64,000 nt of DNA from Paraclostridium bifermentans (GCF_019916025.1 NZ_CP079737.1:744001-808000), one strand, 5' to 3'; positions 35,095-43,197 are shown, counted from the stretch's first letter. The notes: generated by a model from the sequence alone, not told the origin. Made by a program: numbers and translations.

Positions 35095-36483
35095 ATGGAA
35101 AATTCATTAGCAAGAAGTTTTAAATTTTCATCACTTATAAAGTTCACTATACCATCTATTGTTATGTTGGTGTTTATATCTTTATATACGATTGTAGATG
35201 GGGTGTTTGTATCTAGATTTGTAAATACAGATGCATTGTCAGCAGTTAACATAGTATATCCGTTTTTAAATATTGTAATAGCTGTTGCGGTAATGTTAGC
35301 TACAGGTGGAAGTGCAGTGATAGCTAAAAAATTAGGAGAAAATAAAAGTAGAGAAGCTAAAGAAAACTTTACTTTAATTGTATTGATAGGATTTATTTTA
35401 GGAATTTTAATATCTTTAATAGGATTTATATTTTCTAATAAAATTTTGAATTTATTAGGGTCTACAGATGAGTTGTATAAGTATTGTATAGACTATTTTT
35501 CTGCGCTTCTTATATTTGCGCCAGCATTTATAGTCAACTTATTATTTCAATATCTAACAATAACAGCAGGAAAGCCAAAAGTAGGGCTTACTTTGACTAT
35601 AATTGGTGGTCTTACTAATATGATTTTAGATTATATATTTATAGTTCCAATGAATATGGGAATATCTGGAGCAGCTATTGCAACTGGTATGGGAAATTTA
35701 ATACCAGCAGTACTTGGAACTATATATTTTATGAAAAAGAAATCTATTATTCATTTTGTAAAACCAAGATTTGATTTAAAGGTAATATTAAAAGCGTGTT
35801 CTAATGGTTCTTCAGAGATGGTTACAAATCTTTCAACTGGAGTAACTACTATGTTATTTAATTTAGCAATGATGAAATTATTAGGAGCAGATGGAGTAGC
35901 AGCTATAACTATAGTTTTATATGGAGAATTTTTAATAAATTCTGCATATATAGGATTTTCTTCTGGAGTTGCGCCAATTATAAGTTATAATTATGGTAAT
36001 GATAATAAATCAGAACTTAAAAAAATAATTAAGTACAGTATAAGATTTATATTAATGAGTTCAGTTACTTTATTTATAATTGCAATATTATTTGCTCCAA
36101 ATATAGTAGGAATATTCTCGCCTAAAGGAACTAGTGTGTTTGATATAGGATATAAAGGTTTTTCACTTTTCTCACTAAGTTTTTTATTTACGGGAATAAA
36201 TATTTTCTCATCAGCTATGTTTACAGCATTTTCAAATGGGAAAATATCAGCAGCTGTATCATTCTTAAGAACATTTGTATTTATAATATCAGGAATATTA
36301 ATTTTACCTAGATTTTTAGGTGTAAATGGAGTATGGCTTGCAGTACCAATAGCAGAAGTTTTATCTATGATAATTTCTGTGACTTTTATATATAGATATA
36401 GAAATGTTTATGGATATGGAAAAGAAACTGAAACTCATAAAGAAAATAAAGAAAAGTCATATAAAGATATAAAGGAGTTTTAG
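35095..36483 (+). CDS. MATE family efflux transporter (second)
   Basis: 462 residues, twelve membrane helices. N half: SLIKFTIPSIVMLVFISLYTIVDGVFV and GGSAVIAKKLGENKSREAKENF; C half: SEMVTNLSTGVTTMLFN and SYNYGNDNKSELKKIIKYS. This is a NorM/MepA-like multidrug exporter by family. TTTAGGAGG precedes the ATG. The pentapeptide gene starts 2 bp after its stop, so the two form one operon behind a MerR-type promoter. Confidence 0.93.
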   Translation: MENSLARSFKFSSLIKFTIPSIVMLVFISLYTIVDGVFVSRFVNTDALSAVNIVYPFLNIVIAVAVMLATGGSAVIAKKLGENKSREAKENFTLIVLIGFILGILISLIGFIFSNKILNLLGSTDELYKYCIDYFSALLIFAPAFIVNLLFQYLTITAGKPKVGLTLTIIGGLTNMILDYIFIVPMNMGISGAAIATGMGNLIPAVLGTIYFMKKKSIIHFVKPRFDLKVILKACSNGSSEMVTNLSTGVTTMLFNLAMMKLLGADGVAAITIVLYGEFLINSAYIGFSSGVAPIISYNYGNDNKSELKKIIKYSIRFILMSSVTLFIIAILFAPNIVGIFSPKGTSVFDIGYKGFSLFSLSFLFTGINIFSSAMFTAFSNGKISAAVSFLRTFVFIISGILILPRFLGVNGVWLAVPIAEVLSMIISVTFIYRYRNVYGYGKETETHKENKEKSYKDIKEF

Positions 36484-36485
36484 AT

Positions 36486-37124
36486 ATGAAAAATAAAATA
36501 CAAGAGCCAAAAATAAGCAATAATTTGGGGATACCAACGAATGTAATTGATGAAATTTTTGAAGAGGAATACTTAGAAAATAAAATAATTGAAAATACTA
36601 CAATATCAGGTATTTATGAAGTTAGGCTTAGTTTGAATTCTTGTATATTTAAAAATGTGGAATTTGAAAGTTGCGATTTTAGAAAAATTGATATAACTGA
36701 TGTGATATTTGAAAATTGTAATTTATCGAATATTAATTTTGATGATAGTGGTATTTATCGAACTAAATTTGTAAATTGCAAGTTGACCGGAACGTTGTTT
36801 GAAGATGCGATTTTAAAAGATGTTGAATTTAAAGATTGTTTAGGTAGATATTCTAATTTTTCATTTTCAAAATTTAAGGGAGTTTTAATTACAGATTCAG
36901 ATTTTCAAAATGCAGTTTTCCAAGAAGTACAAAATAATAAACTAATATTAAATTCTTCAGATTTAAATAGTTCTATATTTAGTGGAACTCAATTGAATGG
37001 GGTTGACTTTACGACTTCTAGTATAGACGGTTGTGAAGTTAAACTAAATGATCTAAGTGGAGCTACATTTTCGGTTGCACAAACTTTAGAGTTAGCTAAA
37101 CTAATGGGGATAATAATAAAATAG
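36486..37124 (+). CDS. pentapeptide repeat protein, Qnr-like
   Basis: 212 residues, close to the 210-220 of Qnr proteins. From about 45 to 195 it follows the A(D/N)LXX five-residue rhythm with aromatic or Leu centres (CIFKNVEFESCDFRKIDI, ENCNLSNINFDDSGIYRTKF), i.e. a right-handed quadrilateral beta helix. It ends with a short helix TLELAKLMGIIIK, like the dimer-forming end of Qnr. Qnr proteins shield DNA gyrase from fluoroquinolones; chromosomal relatives occur in several Gram-positives. Cotranscription with a multidrug pump supports a defence role, but resistance is inferred. Confidence 0.8.
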   Translation: MKNKIQEPKISNNLGIPTNVIDEIFEEEYLENKIIENTTISGIYEVRLSLNSCIFKNVEFESCDFRKIDITDVIFENCNLSNINFDDSGIYRTKFVNCKLTGTLFEDAILKDVEFKDCLGRYSNFSFSKFKGVLITDSDFQNAVFQEVQNNKLILNSSDLNSSIFSGTQLNGVDFTTSSIDGCEVKLNDLSGATFSVAQTLELAKLMGIIIK

Positions 37125-37175
37125 AAAAAATAGGCTGGTTATAAATATTTAGTAAACTTAATCAGTCTATTTTTT
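37125..37175 (+). terminator. terminator after the Qnr-like gene
   Basis: AAAAAATAGGCTG and CAGTCTATTTTTT pair with one wobble around a 26-nt loop. It separates the MATE-Qnr operon from the rhodopsin-like gene. Confidence 0.75.
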
Positions 37176-37224
37176 GTTAATTTGGTAAAGATAGGATTAT
37201 AAGTAAAAATGAAAGGATATTAAA

Positions 37225-37914
37225 ATGAAGCACGAAATTATATTGATAAATTGGGCATGTATATTCCTTATGTTAGTAGGAATGCTTATGATAATATTTA
37301 TGAGAAAAAAGATAGATTATGTTCCTAAGAAATTTTATAATTTAAGTTTTTATGCGTTATTAATCTCAGTATCTTTATATATCATTAAAGCTATTTTTAT
37401 GAACATACATCCAAGTAGGAGTTTTTACATGATAATTATATATTTAGATTGGTTGATTATAACTCCTATGCTAATTAATATATTAGGATCAATTGGAATG
37501 TATTATGATCATAAAAACAAGAAGCTTGTATTAGGTATAATTTTTGTATATTTGATTATGGCAATTAGCTTTATAACTTCAAACAATACAACTGGCTTTA
37601 CAAATGGTATTACACTTTTGATTAGTTGTGTGTTTTTTATTATAAACTTCTGGCTAATTTGGGGACCTTTAGAAAATATAGCTAGTCTTCAAGGGTGTTA
37701 CGAATATAAATTATATAAACTATTAGCTTTGTTTACTACAATAATTTGGATAGGATATCCTGCATTATGGGGAATAGGGCCTAGGGTTTTAGATATAATA
37801 AATCATAAATTATATATATATTTTAGAATAATAATTCCTACTATATATAAGTTAGGATTTATATTTATAGCATTACATGGAGTGAAAAAGGTAAATAAAA
37901 TTAAACAGCATTAA
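37225..37914 (+). CDS. divergent microbial (type 1) rhodopsin-like protein
   Basis: 229 residues with seven predicted membrane helices (about 5-26, 37-59, 67-94, 100-118, 124-147, 164-185, 197-220). Anchors line up with bacteriorhodopsin: KKFY after helix A; YLDWLIITPML in helix C (D75 at the D85 place, T80, P81); IIWIGYPALWGIG in helix F (W175, Y178, P179, W182, G185); YKLGFIFIAL in helix G with K209 at the retinal Lys216 place. Departures are Ile72 for Arg82, Ile79 for Thr89, Ile86 for Asp96 and Pro205 for Asp212. A light-driven pump is therefore doubtful; a sensor or other use is possible. AAAGGATA precedes the ATG; a terminator precedes the gene. Confidence 0.78.
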   Translation: MKHEIILINWACIFLMLVGMLMIIFMRKKIDYVPKKFYNLSFYALLISVSLYIIKAIFMNIHPSRSFYMIIIYLDWLIITPMLINILGSIGMYYDHKNKKLVLGIIFVYLIMAISFITSNNTTGFTNGITLLISCVFFIINFWLIWGPLENIASLQGCYEYKLYKLLALFTTIIWIGYPALWGIGPRVLDIINHKLYIYFRIIIPTIYKLGFIFIALHGVKKVNKIKQH

Positions 37915-37998
37915 AAAATTATAATTTAAGTTTAACGTTTCATTTTAATTTGTCATAAAATAAAATTTTTATAAAAAATATTTTTTTTAATATGGAAT

Positions 37999-38028
37999 TT
38001 GGTAAAAATCTGTAGTACTATGTATACA
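37999..38028 (+). promoter_or_regulatory. candidate promoter of the C-rich RNA at 38035
   Basis: TTGGTA (37999-38004), 18 bp, TATACA (38023-38028). The -10 lies inside the perfect 14-bp palindrome CTATGTATACATAG (38018-38031), a possible operator. Confidence 0.45.
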
Positions 38029-38034
38029 TAGACA

Positions 38035-38216
38035 ACAAGATTAGACAAAAAACAACTAGAAAACAATAGGAATTGACATAAATATTAAAGCGGGTGTTCA
38101 TTCTCCCAATGACACCCTTATAACCTTTAGATGAAATACTATCCCCCCATAAATAGTATTTTAAACCTAATACCCACCCATTTAAAAGACTGTATCGGAA
38201 ACAGTCTTTTTTTTTT
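38035..38216 (+). ncRNA. candidate small RNA with C-rich loops (sRNA-A)
   Basis: This fills the 352-bp gap before the DUF188 gene. Hairpin 1 (38092-38117) pairs GGGTGT and CAT with ATGACACCC around a TCTCCCA loop. Hairpin 2 pairs 38134-38141 with 38154-38161 around a loop with CCCCCC. A single-stranded TACCCACCC follows, then a terminator (10-bp stem 38184-38193/38201-38210, T10). No open frame of note. C-rich loops that pair with Shine-Dalgarno sequences are the mark of RsaE-like trans-acting RNAs. A cis leader is less likely since the next gene has its own TATAAT near 38231. Confidence 0.6.
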
Positions 38217-38266
38217 CGATTATTTTAGTTTATAATTAAGTGAAGTCAAATGATTAGGAGAATGAT

Positions 38267-38716
38267 ATGAAAATTTTAATAGATGCAGATGGATGCCCTG
38301 TTGTTGATATAACTATAGAAGTTGCGAAAAAACTTGGAATAGAAGTAATACTAATGTGTGATACTTCTCATATATTTAATAAGCAAGGTATAGAAACTAT
38401 AATTTTATCTAAAGGGGCAGACTCTGTAGATTTTGCATTAGTAAACAAGGTTAAGAAAGGTGATATAGTAGTAACTCAAGATTATGGACTTGCGGCTATG
38501 GTTTTAGCTAAATCAGGTAATCCAATAAATCAAAATGGTAAGCTTTATACAAGTGAAAATATTGATCAATTATTATTTACAAGACACATATCTAAAAAAG
38601 CTAGAAATGCAGGTTCCAGAATGAAAGGACCTAAAAAAAGACAAAAAGAAGATGATATAAACTTTAAAGATAACTTAATTAAATTAATCAACAATCTTAA
38701 CAATTCATCCATGTAA
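38267..38716 (+). CDS. YaiI/YqxD family protein (DUF188, PIN-like)
   Basis: 149 residues. The start MKILIDADGCPVVD and the stretches GADSVDFALVNKVKKGDIVVTQDYGLAAMVL and HISKKARNAGSRMKGPKKR define the UPF0178 family, a NYN/PIN-like fold with acidic residues D7, D9 and D54 placed as in a metal nuclease site. Activity has not been shown for the family as far as I know. AGGAGAATG leads into the ATG. It converges on topB, and its stop lies inside the shared hairpin at 38715. Confidence 0.92.
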   Translation: MKILIDADGCPVVDITIEVAKKLGIEVILMCDTSHIFNKQGIETIILSKGADSVDFALVNKVKKGDIVVTQDYGLAAMVLAKSGNPINQNGKLYTSENIDQLLFTRHISKKARNAGSRMKGPKKRQKEDDINFKDNLIKLINNLNNSSM

Positions 38717-38868
38717 AAGAAAAAGAGAAGTAAATTATTTCTGAATAAGCGAAGTATACAACATATGTATTGACGAAACACTTCCGTACAAAGTACGTCG
38801 TGTAAAGGAAATACATATGTTGTATACTAAGCCAATAAACAGAGTTAATTTACTTCTCTTTTTCTTTT
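38715..38868. terminator. very long bidirectional hairpin between DUF188 gene and topB
   Basis: A perfect 23-bp outer stem (38715-38737 with 38846-38868) contains a perfect 19-bp inner stem (38753-38771 with 38810-38828) and then the repeat core. The outer 3' arm is the last part of topB. T-rich runs follow on each strand, so it can end both converging transcripts. Confidence 0.75.
38762..38819 (-). repeat. palindromic repeat family R1, copy B
   Basis: Read on the minus strand, a 56-bp core begins ATATGTATTTCCTTTACACG and ends TTTCGTCAATACATAT. It matches copy A at 61601-61656 at 51 of 56 positions by eye count. The core is itself a broken hairpin (ACAC..GTGT, ACGTAC..GTACG). It lies in the loop of the bidirectional terminator. 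Confidence 0.75.
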
Positions 38869-41018
38869 TCTTTATCGTTCTCAAATTCCATATCCCAAGA
38901 GAAATACCCATTATCTTTTTTAGTATATTTTAAAATAGCATCAAATTTATTTCCACTTTTGCTAGTCAAACCTTTAACTTTAGCAGAGCCACTTTTTAAA
39001 ATACTTTTTACCATAGTTTTATTAGGTTTTTTCTTTAAAGCTAATAAGAATTTATCACTATTCCAAATTCCAAATTTACATTCTTTATAATTGGTGCAAA
39101 TATAACCTTTAGAACATTCAACCACGTCATTTTGACAGACTGGACATTTTCCAAAGCTTTCTTGTTTTGCTCCATCATTAGAGAAAGTTCCCTTAGAATA
39201 TCTTTTGGTTTTAGGATTATAGCTATAAACTTCAGTACTAATATTTTTATTACTATCATTTTTTATAGCCTCAACTCCATTTACTATGAAGTTCATTATA
39301 TTTGTAAGGTACTCACTTCTAGTGAACTCTCCTCTTTGAATATCACTTAAGCTTTTTTCAAGTTTACCAGTGTAATCAACATCTAGTAAATCCTTTAAAG
39401 GGAATATTTCAACTAAGTTTTTACCTAAATCAGTAATATAATAAGATTTACCTTTTTTATTTACATAGCCCACTTCTGAAATTTTCTTTAAAACTTCAGC
39501 ACGAGTAGCAGAAGTACCTATTGAGTAACCTGATAAAACTGCTGTATCCTCATCAGATACATTTTTACCGCAGTTTTTCATAGCTTTAAGCAGCGTATCT
39601 TCTGTATAAGATTTAGGAGGTGTAGTTTGTTTTGTTAATATATCCATTTTAACAACATCTACAACTTCATCTTTGTTAACAAACGGCAGTAAATCATCTT
39701 TTTCTTCTTTATTATATACTTCTAAGTATCCTTTAACTTTAAGAACTTTACCTTTTGTTAAAAATTTATGGTCATCCACGAAAGTATGAATTTCAGTGTT
39801 TTCATATTCAGCAGGAGGCATGAAGTTAGCTACAAATCTATCTTTTATAGCATTATATACAATTTCTTCATCAGGAGTTAGCTTATTAGGAATTATGTAA
39901 GTTGGCATAATGGCACTATGGCTATCAACTTTTGAAGAATCAAAAACTCTTTTACTTTTAGTAAATTTAATTTTATCTGCATAAGGAAGTCCAACTTTAA
40001 GTTTTTCTAAAGTTTGAGATGCCTTACCAGCTAAGCTTTCTTCTAAGTATATAGAATCAGTTCTTGGATATGTTATATATCCACCTTTTCCCTTACCTTC
40101 ATATAAAGACTGACACACTTTCAATACTTTATCAGAAGTAAAGCTAGAGTATTTAGAAGTTATGTAACCTTGAAGAGATGTTAAACTAAATAACTTAGGA
40201 GCATACTCTTTAGATGTTGTAACTTTCTTATCTTTAACAATACCAGTAGGGGATGTTATACTATCGATTACTTTGTTAGCATCATCCATACTATCGAATT
40301 TTGATTCTTTTCCTTTTATATACTTACCTTTATATTTACCATTAGTACAACTGAAGTTTCCTTCTATTTCATAATATGTTTTAGGAATAAAATTAGCTAT
40401 TTCCATATCTCTATCGTAAACTAACTTTACAGTTGGAAGTATAACTCTACCAATATTTAATAGCTTTCCATTTCCGTATTTTAAAGTAGTCATTGATGTA
40501 AAATTAATTCCAATTAGCCAATCAGTTACTAGTCTTGTATAGCCTGCAGCTTGTAGATTTCTCATCTGTTCATCTGTTTTTAAAGTTGAAAGGCCTCTTT
40601 TAATATCTTCAGGAGTCCATTCATTTACTAGTATTCTTTTTATAGGCTTTTTATTTTTAGCTGTTAGAAAAATCAAAAAAGCTATCAGTTCACCTTCACG
40701 GTCATTATCTGTAGCATTTATAATTTCTTCAACATCGTCTCTATGAATTAACGATTTTACTATATTAAATTGCTTAGATTTAGACCCGTCAACTTTGAAT
40801 CTAAATTTATCAGGTATAAAAGGAAAGTTTTCACTTTTCCAAGATCCTGCATAAGACTTATCGTAATCTTTAACATCATACAAAGATACTAAATGACCTA
40901 CAGCATAAGTAACTATATAGCCATTTCCTTCAAAATATCCATCACGTTTAGTTTTAGCACCTAAAAATGAGGCTATTGTTTTAGCAACAGAGGGTTTTTC
41001 TGCTAATATTAGTTTCAT
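38850..41018 (-). CDS. topB: DNA topoisomerase III
   Basis: 722 residues of a type IA topoisomerase. Toprim: LILAEKPSVAKTIASFL and NATDNDREGELIAF; active-site Tyr in GYITYPRTDS; DSHSAIMPT and TRAEVLKKI in the strand-passage region. A C-terminal zinc-like motif (CPVCQNDVVECSKGYICTNYKECKFG) and a KEKEKEK end follow. The start is set at 41018, where MKLILAEKPS begins with TAAGGAGGT upstream; the frame stays open 56 codons further with no site. It relaxes and decatenates DNA. Confidence 0.96.
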   Translation of the reverse strand: MKLILAEKPSVAKTIASFLGAKTKRDGYFEGNGYIVTYAVGHLVSLYDVKDYDKSYAGSWKSENFPFIPDKFRFKVDGSKSKQFNIVKSLIHRDDVEEIINATDNDREGELIAFLIFLTAKNKKPIKRILVNEWTPEDIKRGLSTLKTDEQMRNLQAAGYTRLVTDWLIGINFTSMTTLKYGNGKLLNIGRVILPTVKLVYDRDMEIANFIPKTYYEIEGNFSCTNGKYKGKYIKGKESKFDSMDDANKVIDSITSPTGIVKDKKVTTSKEYAPKLFSLTSLQGYITSKYSSFTSDKVLKVCQSLYEGKGKGGYITYPRTDSIYLEESLAGKASQTLEKLKVGLPYADKIKFTKSKRVFDSSKVDSHSAIMPTYIIPNKLTPDEEIVYNAIKDRFVANFMPPAEYENTEIHTFVDDHKFLTKGKVLKVKGYLEVYNKEEKDDLLPFVNKDEVVDVVKMDILTKQTTPPKSYTEDTLLKAMKNCGKNVSDEDTAVLSGYSIGTSATRAEVLKKISEVGYVNKKGKSYYITDLGKNLVEIFPLKDLLDVDYTGKLEKSLSDIQRGEFTRSEYLTNIMNFIVNGVEAIKNDSNKNISTEVYSYNPKTKRYSKGTFSNDGAKQESFGKCPVCQNDVVECSKGYICTNYKECKFGIWNSDKFLLALKKKPNKTMVKSILKSGSAKVKGLTSKSGNKFDAILKYTKKDNGYFSWDMEFENDKEKEKEK

Positions 41019-41177
41019 ATTTAAAACCTCCTTAATAAAACCTATTAAATATATTAGCACATAAAAAGAAGTAACTTCAAGAAAACTATAAAAATTATAT
41101 GTATAAAGAAAAAAGTAAAAAATCCGTATATAATGAATTGACATATAACTAGGTAATAATTGGGAAGTCGTTACAAA

Positions 41178-41194
41178 TGTAGACAAAATGTTAC
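41178..41194 (+). promoter_or_regulatory. WalR-like box upstream of the NlpC/P60 gene
   Basis: TGTAGA-N5-TGTTAC fits the WalR direct repeat (TGTWAH-N5-TGTWAH) at 11 of 12 positions. WalRK controls wall hydrolases in Firmicutes. It lies about 80 bp before the gene, in a 257-bp gap that holds no other feature I can name. Confidence 0.45.
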
Positions 41195-41275
41195 AATTTT
41201 GTAATAATAACTATAGTATAAAAATATATTATTGAAATTATCGAATATTTATAGGGAGAGGAGCAAAGTAAATAT

Positions 41276-42625
41276 ATGAATTTGAAGAAAAAAAGCATGA
41301 TAGCTGGATTAATTTCAGCGGCGATAATAATTCCAGCTTCTACGGGGGTATCGTTTGCTAATACGAATGAACAAACTAAAAGTGTTGATTATAGAACTAT
41401 AAAAGGGAATTCTGTAAACTTTAGACAAGGGCCAGGGACTAATTACTCATCTATTGGAAAGTTAAACACAGGAGATAAAGTTGAATATATAGAAACTGTA
41501 GGTTCTTGGACAAAAATTAAGTACAATGGAACAGAAGGATTTGTACATAGTGATTATGTATCAGGATCTACAGGAAATGAAGAGGATAATACTGTAAAAG
41601 GGAATAAGCAAGTTACAGGAAACAGCGTAAACTTTAGACAAGGGCCGGGAACAAGTTATTCAGTTATAAAAAGTTTAAATAAAGGAACACAAGTAGGCTT
41701 AATATCAGAAAGCAATGGATGGGCTAAAATAAACTGTAATGGAACAGTTGGATATATATCATCTCAATACCTAGGAGATATAAATTCAGGCGGCGGACAA
41801 GAAGATAATACAGTAAAAGAAAATAAACAAGTAACAGGAAGTAGTGTTAACTTTAGAAAAGGACCAGGAACTAATTACTCAGTAATAACAGCTTTAAGCA
41901 AAGGAACGAAAGTAGGATTAATATCAGAAAGTAATGGATGGGCAAAAATAAGCTATAATGGAACAATAGGATATATATCATCTCAATATTTAGGGGATAT
42001 AAATTCAGGTGGCGGACAAGAAGATAATACAGTAAAAGAAAATAAACAAGTTACTGCTAGCAGTGTAAACTTTAGACAAGGTCCAGGAACTAATTATTCA
42101 GTTATAAGATCATTAAGTAGAGGAACGCAAGTAGGAGTAATATCAGAAAGTAATGGATGGGCAAAAATAAATCATAATGGAACAGTAGGATATGTATCAT
42201 CTCAATATTTAGGCGCTATAAACTCAGGTGGTGGAGAAAATCCAGGACAATCGTCTAGTGCAGATAAAGTTATAAATATTGCTAAACAACAATTAGGAAA
42301 GACATATGTATGGGGAGCTGAAGGTCCAAATACTTTTGATTGTTCAGGATTTACTATGTATTCATTTAAAAATGGAGCAGGAGTAAATCTTCCTAGAGTT
42401 TCTAAAGAACAAAGTAAGTATGGAACATCTGTTAGCAAAAGCAATCTTCAAAAAGGAGATCTAGTTTTCTTTGATACAGATGGAGACGGTGTAGTAAACC
42501 ATGTTGGTATATATATTGGAAATAATGAATTTATACATGCTTCATCAGGAGCTGGAAAAGTTGTAATATCACAGTTCAATAGTTACTATAATTCTAAATT
42601 TACAAATGCAAGAAGAGTTTTATAA
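41276..42625 (+). CDS. secreted NlpC/P60 endopeptidase with four SH3 domains
   Basis: 449 residues: signal peptide 1-28 (cleavage after SFAN), four bacterial SH3 domains (about 38-95, 113-175, 186-248, 259-321), a Gly/Ser linker and a C-terminal NlpC/P60 domain with Cys in FDCSGFTMYSF, His in VNHVGIYIG and a third polar site in HASSGAG. It cuts peptide cross-links between D-Glu and the diamino acid in peptidoglycan; SH3 domains anchor it in the wall. GGAGAGGAGC precedes the ATG. SH3 units 2-4 are near-identical at DNA level. Confidence 0.95.
   Translation: MNLKKKSMIAGLISAAIIIPASTGVSFANTNEQTKSVDYRTIKGNSVNFRQGPGTNYSSIGKLNTGDKVEYIETVGSWTKIKYNGTEGFVHSDYVSGSTGNEEDNTVKGNKQVTGNSVNFRQGPGTSYSVIKSLNKGTQVGLISESNGWAKINCNGTVGYISSQYLGDINSGGGQEDNTVKENKQVTGSSVNFRKGPGTNYSVITALSKGTKVGLISESNGWAKISYNGTIGYISSQYLGDINSGGGQEDNTVKENKQVTASSVNFRQGPGTNYSVIRSLSRGTQVGVISESNGWAKINHNGTVGYVSSQYLGAINSGGGENPGQSSSADKVINIAKQQLGKTYVWGAEGPNTFDCSGFTMYSFKNGAGVNLPRVSKEQSKYGTSVSKSNLQKGDLVFFDTDGDGVVNHVGIYIGNNEFIHASSGAGKVVISQFNSYYNSKFTNARRVL
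41582..42238 (+). repeat. three tandem 219-bp coding repeats
   Basis: Units begin at 41582, 41801 and 42020, each starting with codons for EDNTVK(G/E)NKQVT and encoding 73 residues (one SH3 domain plus linker). The high DNA identity makes copy-number change by recombination likely. Confidence 0.85.
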
Positions 42626-42627
42626 AA

Positions 42628-42658
42628 ATAAAAAGCGTAAGCTTTTTATTTTTTTTTA
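42628..42658 (+). terminator. terminator after NlpC/P60 gene
   Basis: ATAAAAAGC / GCTTTTTAT with a GTAA loop and a long T run. Confidence 0.85.
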
Positions 42659-42740
42659 CTTTATGTGTATAAATATGATTGTAAATTGAAAATACTAATA
42701 AAGTCATCATAATTATAGTATTAAGTGAAGGAGTGTAGTC

Positions 42741-43148
42741 ATGTGCTTAATAACTGATTTTTACCAATTTAAATACAGTAAGAATAATTGCTATATAGAA
42801 TTTTATATGGATAGAGATGCTGTTTTAAACATAGAGAACGCTCTAGATGAAAGATTAAGTAACTGTGTAACTAATAGAGATTCAGAATGTGCATATATGA
42901 GGTTAAAAGAGCTATTTGAAAATGCAAGGTTATCAAGTAACTCACAATATGTAGAAATCAGAATGAATAAGTGTTATATGATTTATATATCTAATTTACA
43001 GTTATATTTTAGAAACCAAGGTCAATATGCAGTTTTAGATGTGTTATATAAGTATTTACAGACATCTATGGTTGAAGAATATGAAAGTTTGAAAGTATTT
43101 AATATATTAGATGAAGAGACGAAGATAAGAGTTTTATCTAATGTTTAA
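42741..43148 (+). CDS. uncharacterised 135-residue protein
   Basis: No known domain is recognised. The protein is soluble, with four cysteines scattered (C3, C17, C42, C50) and alternating beta and helical segments (YIEFYMDRDAVLNIENALDERL, YVEIRMNKCYMIYISNLQLYF). AAGGAGTG precedes the ATG and a strong terminator follows, so it is a separate unit. It lies convergent to cotJC; no function can be assigned. Confidence 0.75.
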   Translation: MCLITDFYQFKYSKNNCYIEFYMDRDAVLNIENALDERLSNCVTNRDSECAYMRLKELFENARLSSNSQYVEIRMNKCYMIYISNLQLYFRNQGQYAVLDVLYKYLQTSMVEEYESLKVFNILDEETKIRVLSNV

Positions 43149-43197
43149 TAAAAATAAAGCAGGTTCTATTAAATAATAGAACCTGCTTTATTTTTAT
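43149..43197. terminator. bidirectional terminator between hypothetical gene and cotJC
   Basis: A stem of about 20 bp (43151-43170 with 43175-43194) is flanked by A-rich and T-rich ends. Confidence 0.9.

Noticed and set aside
37225-37914. Ordinary membrane permease or PQ-loop protein instead of rhodopsin
   Set aside because: Three separate rhodopsin anchors in correct order and spacing, including the helix G lysine, make this less likely, though a profile search should confirm it.
38092-38216. Known riboswitch class before the DUF188 gene
   Set aside because: None of the conserved cores I know (c-di-GMP, SAM, TPP, glycine, PreQ1 and others) could be found, and the terminator is separated from the gene by a new promoter.
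41019-41186. N-terminal extension of topB by 56 codons
   Set aside because: MKLILAEKPS is the family start with a strong ribosome site; the extension is AT-rich intergenic sequence that happens to stay open.
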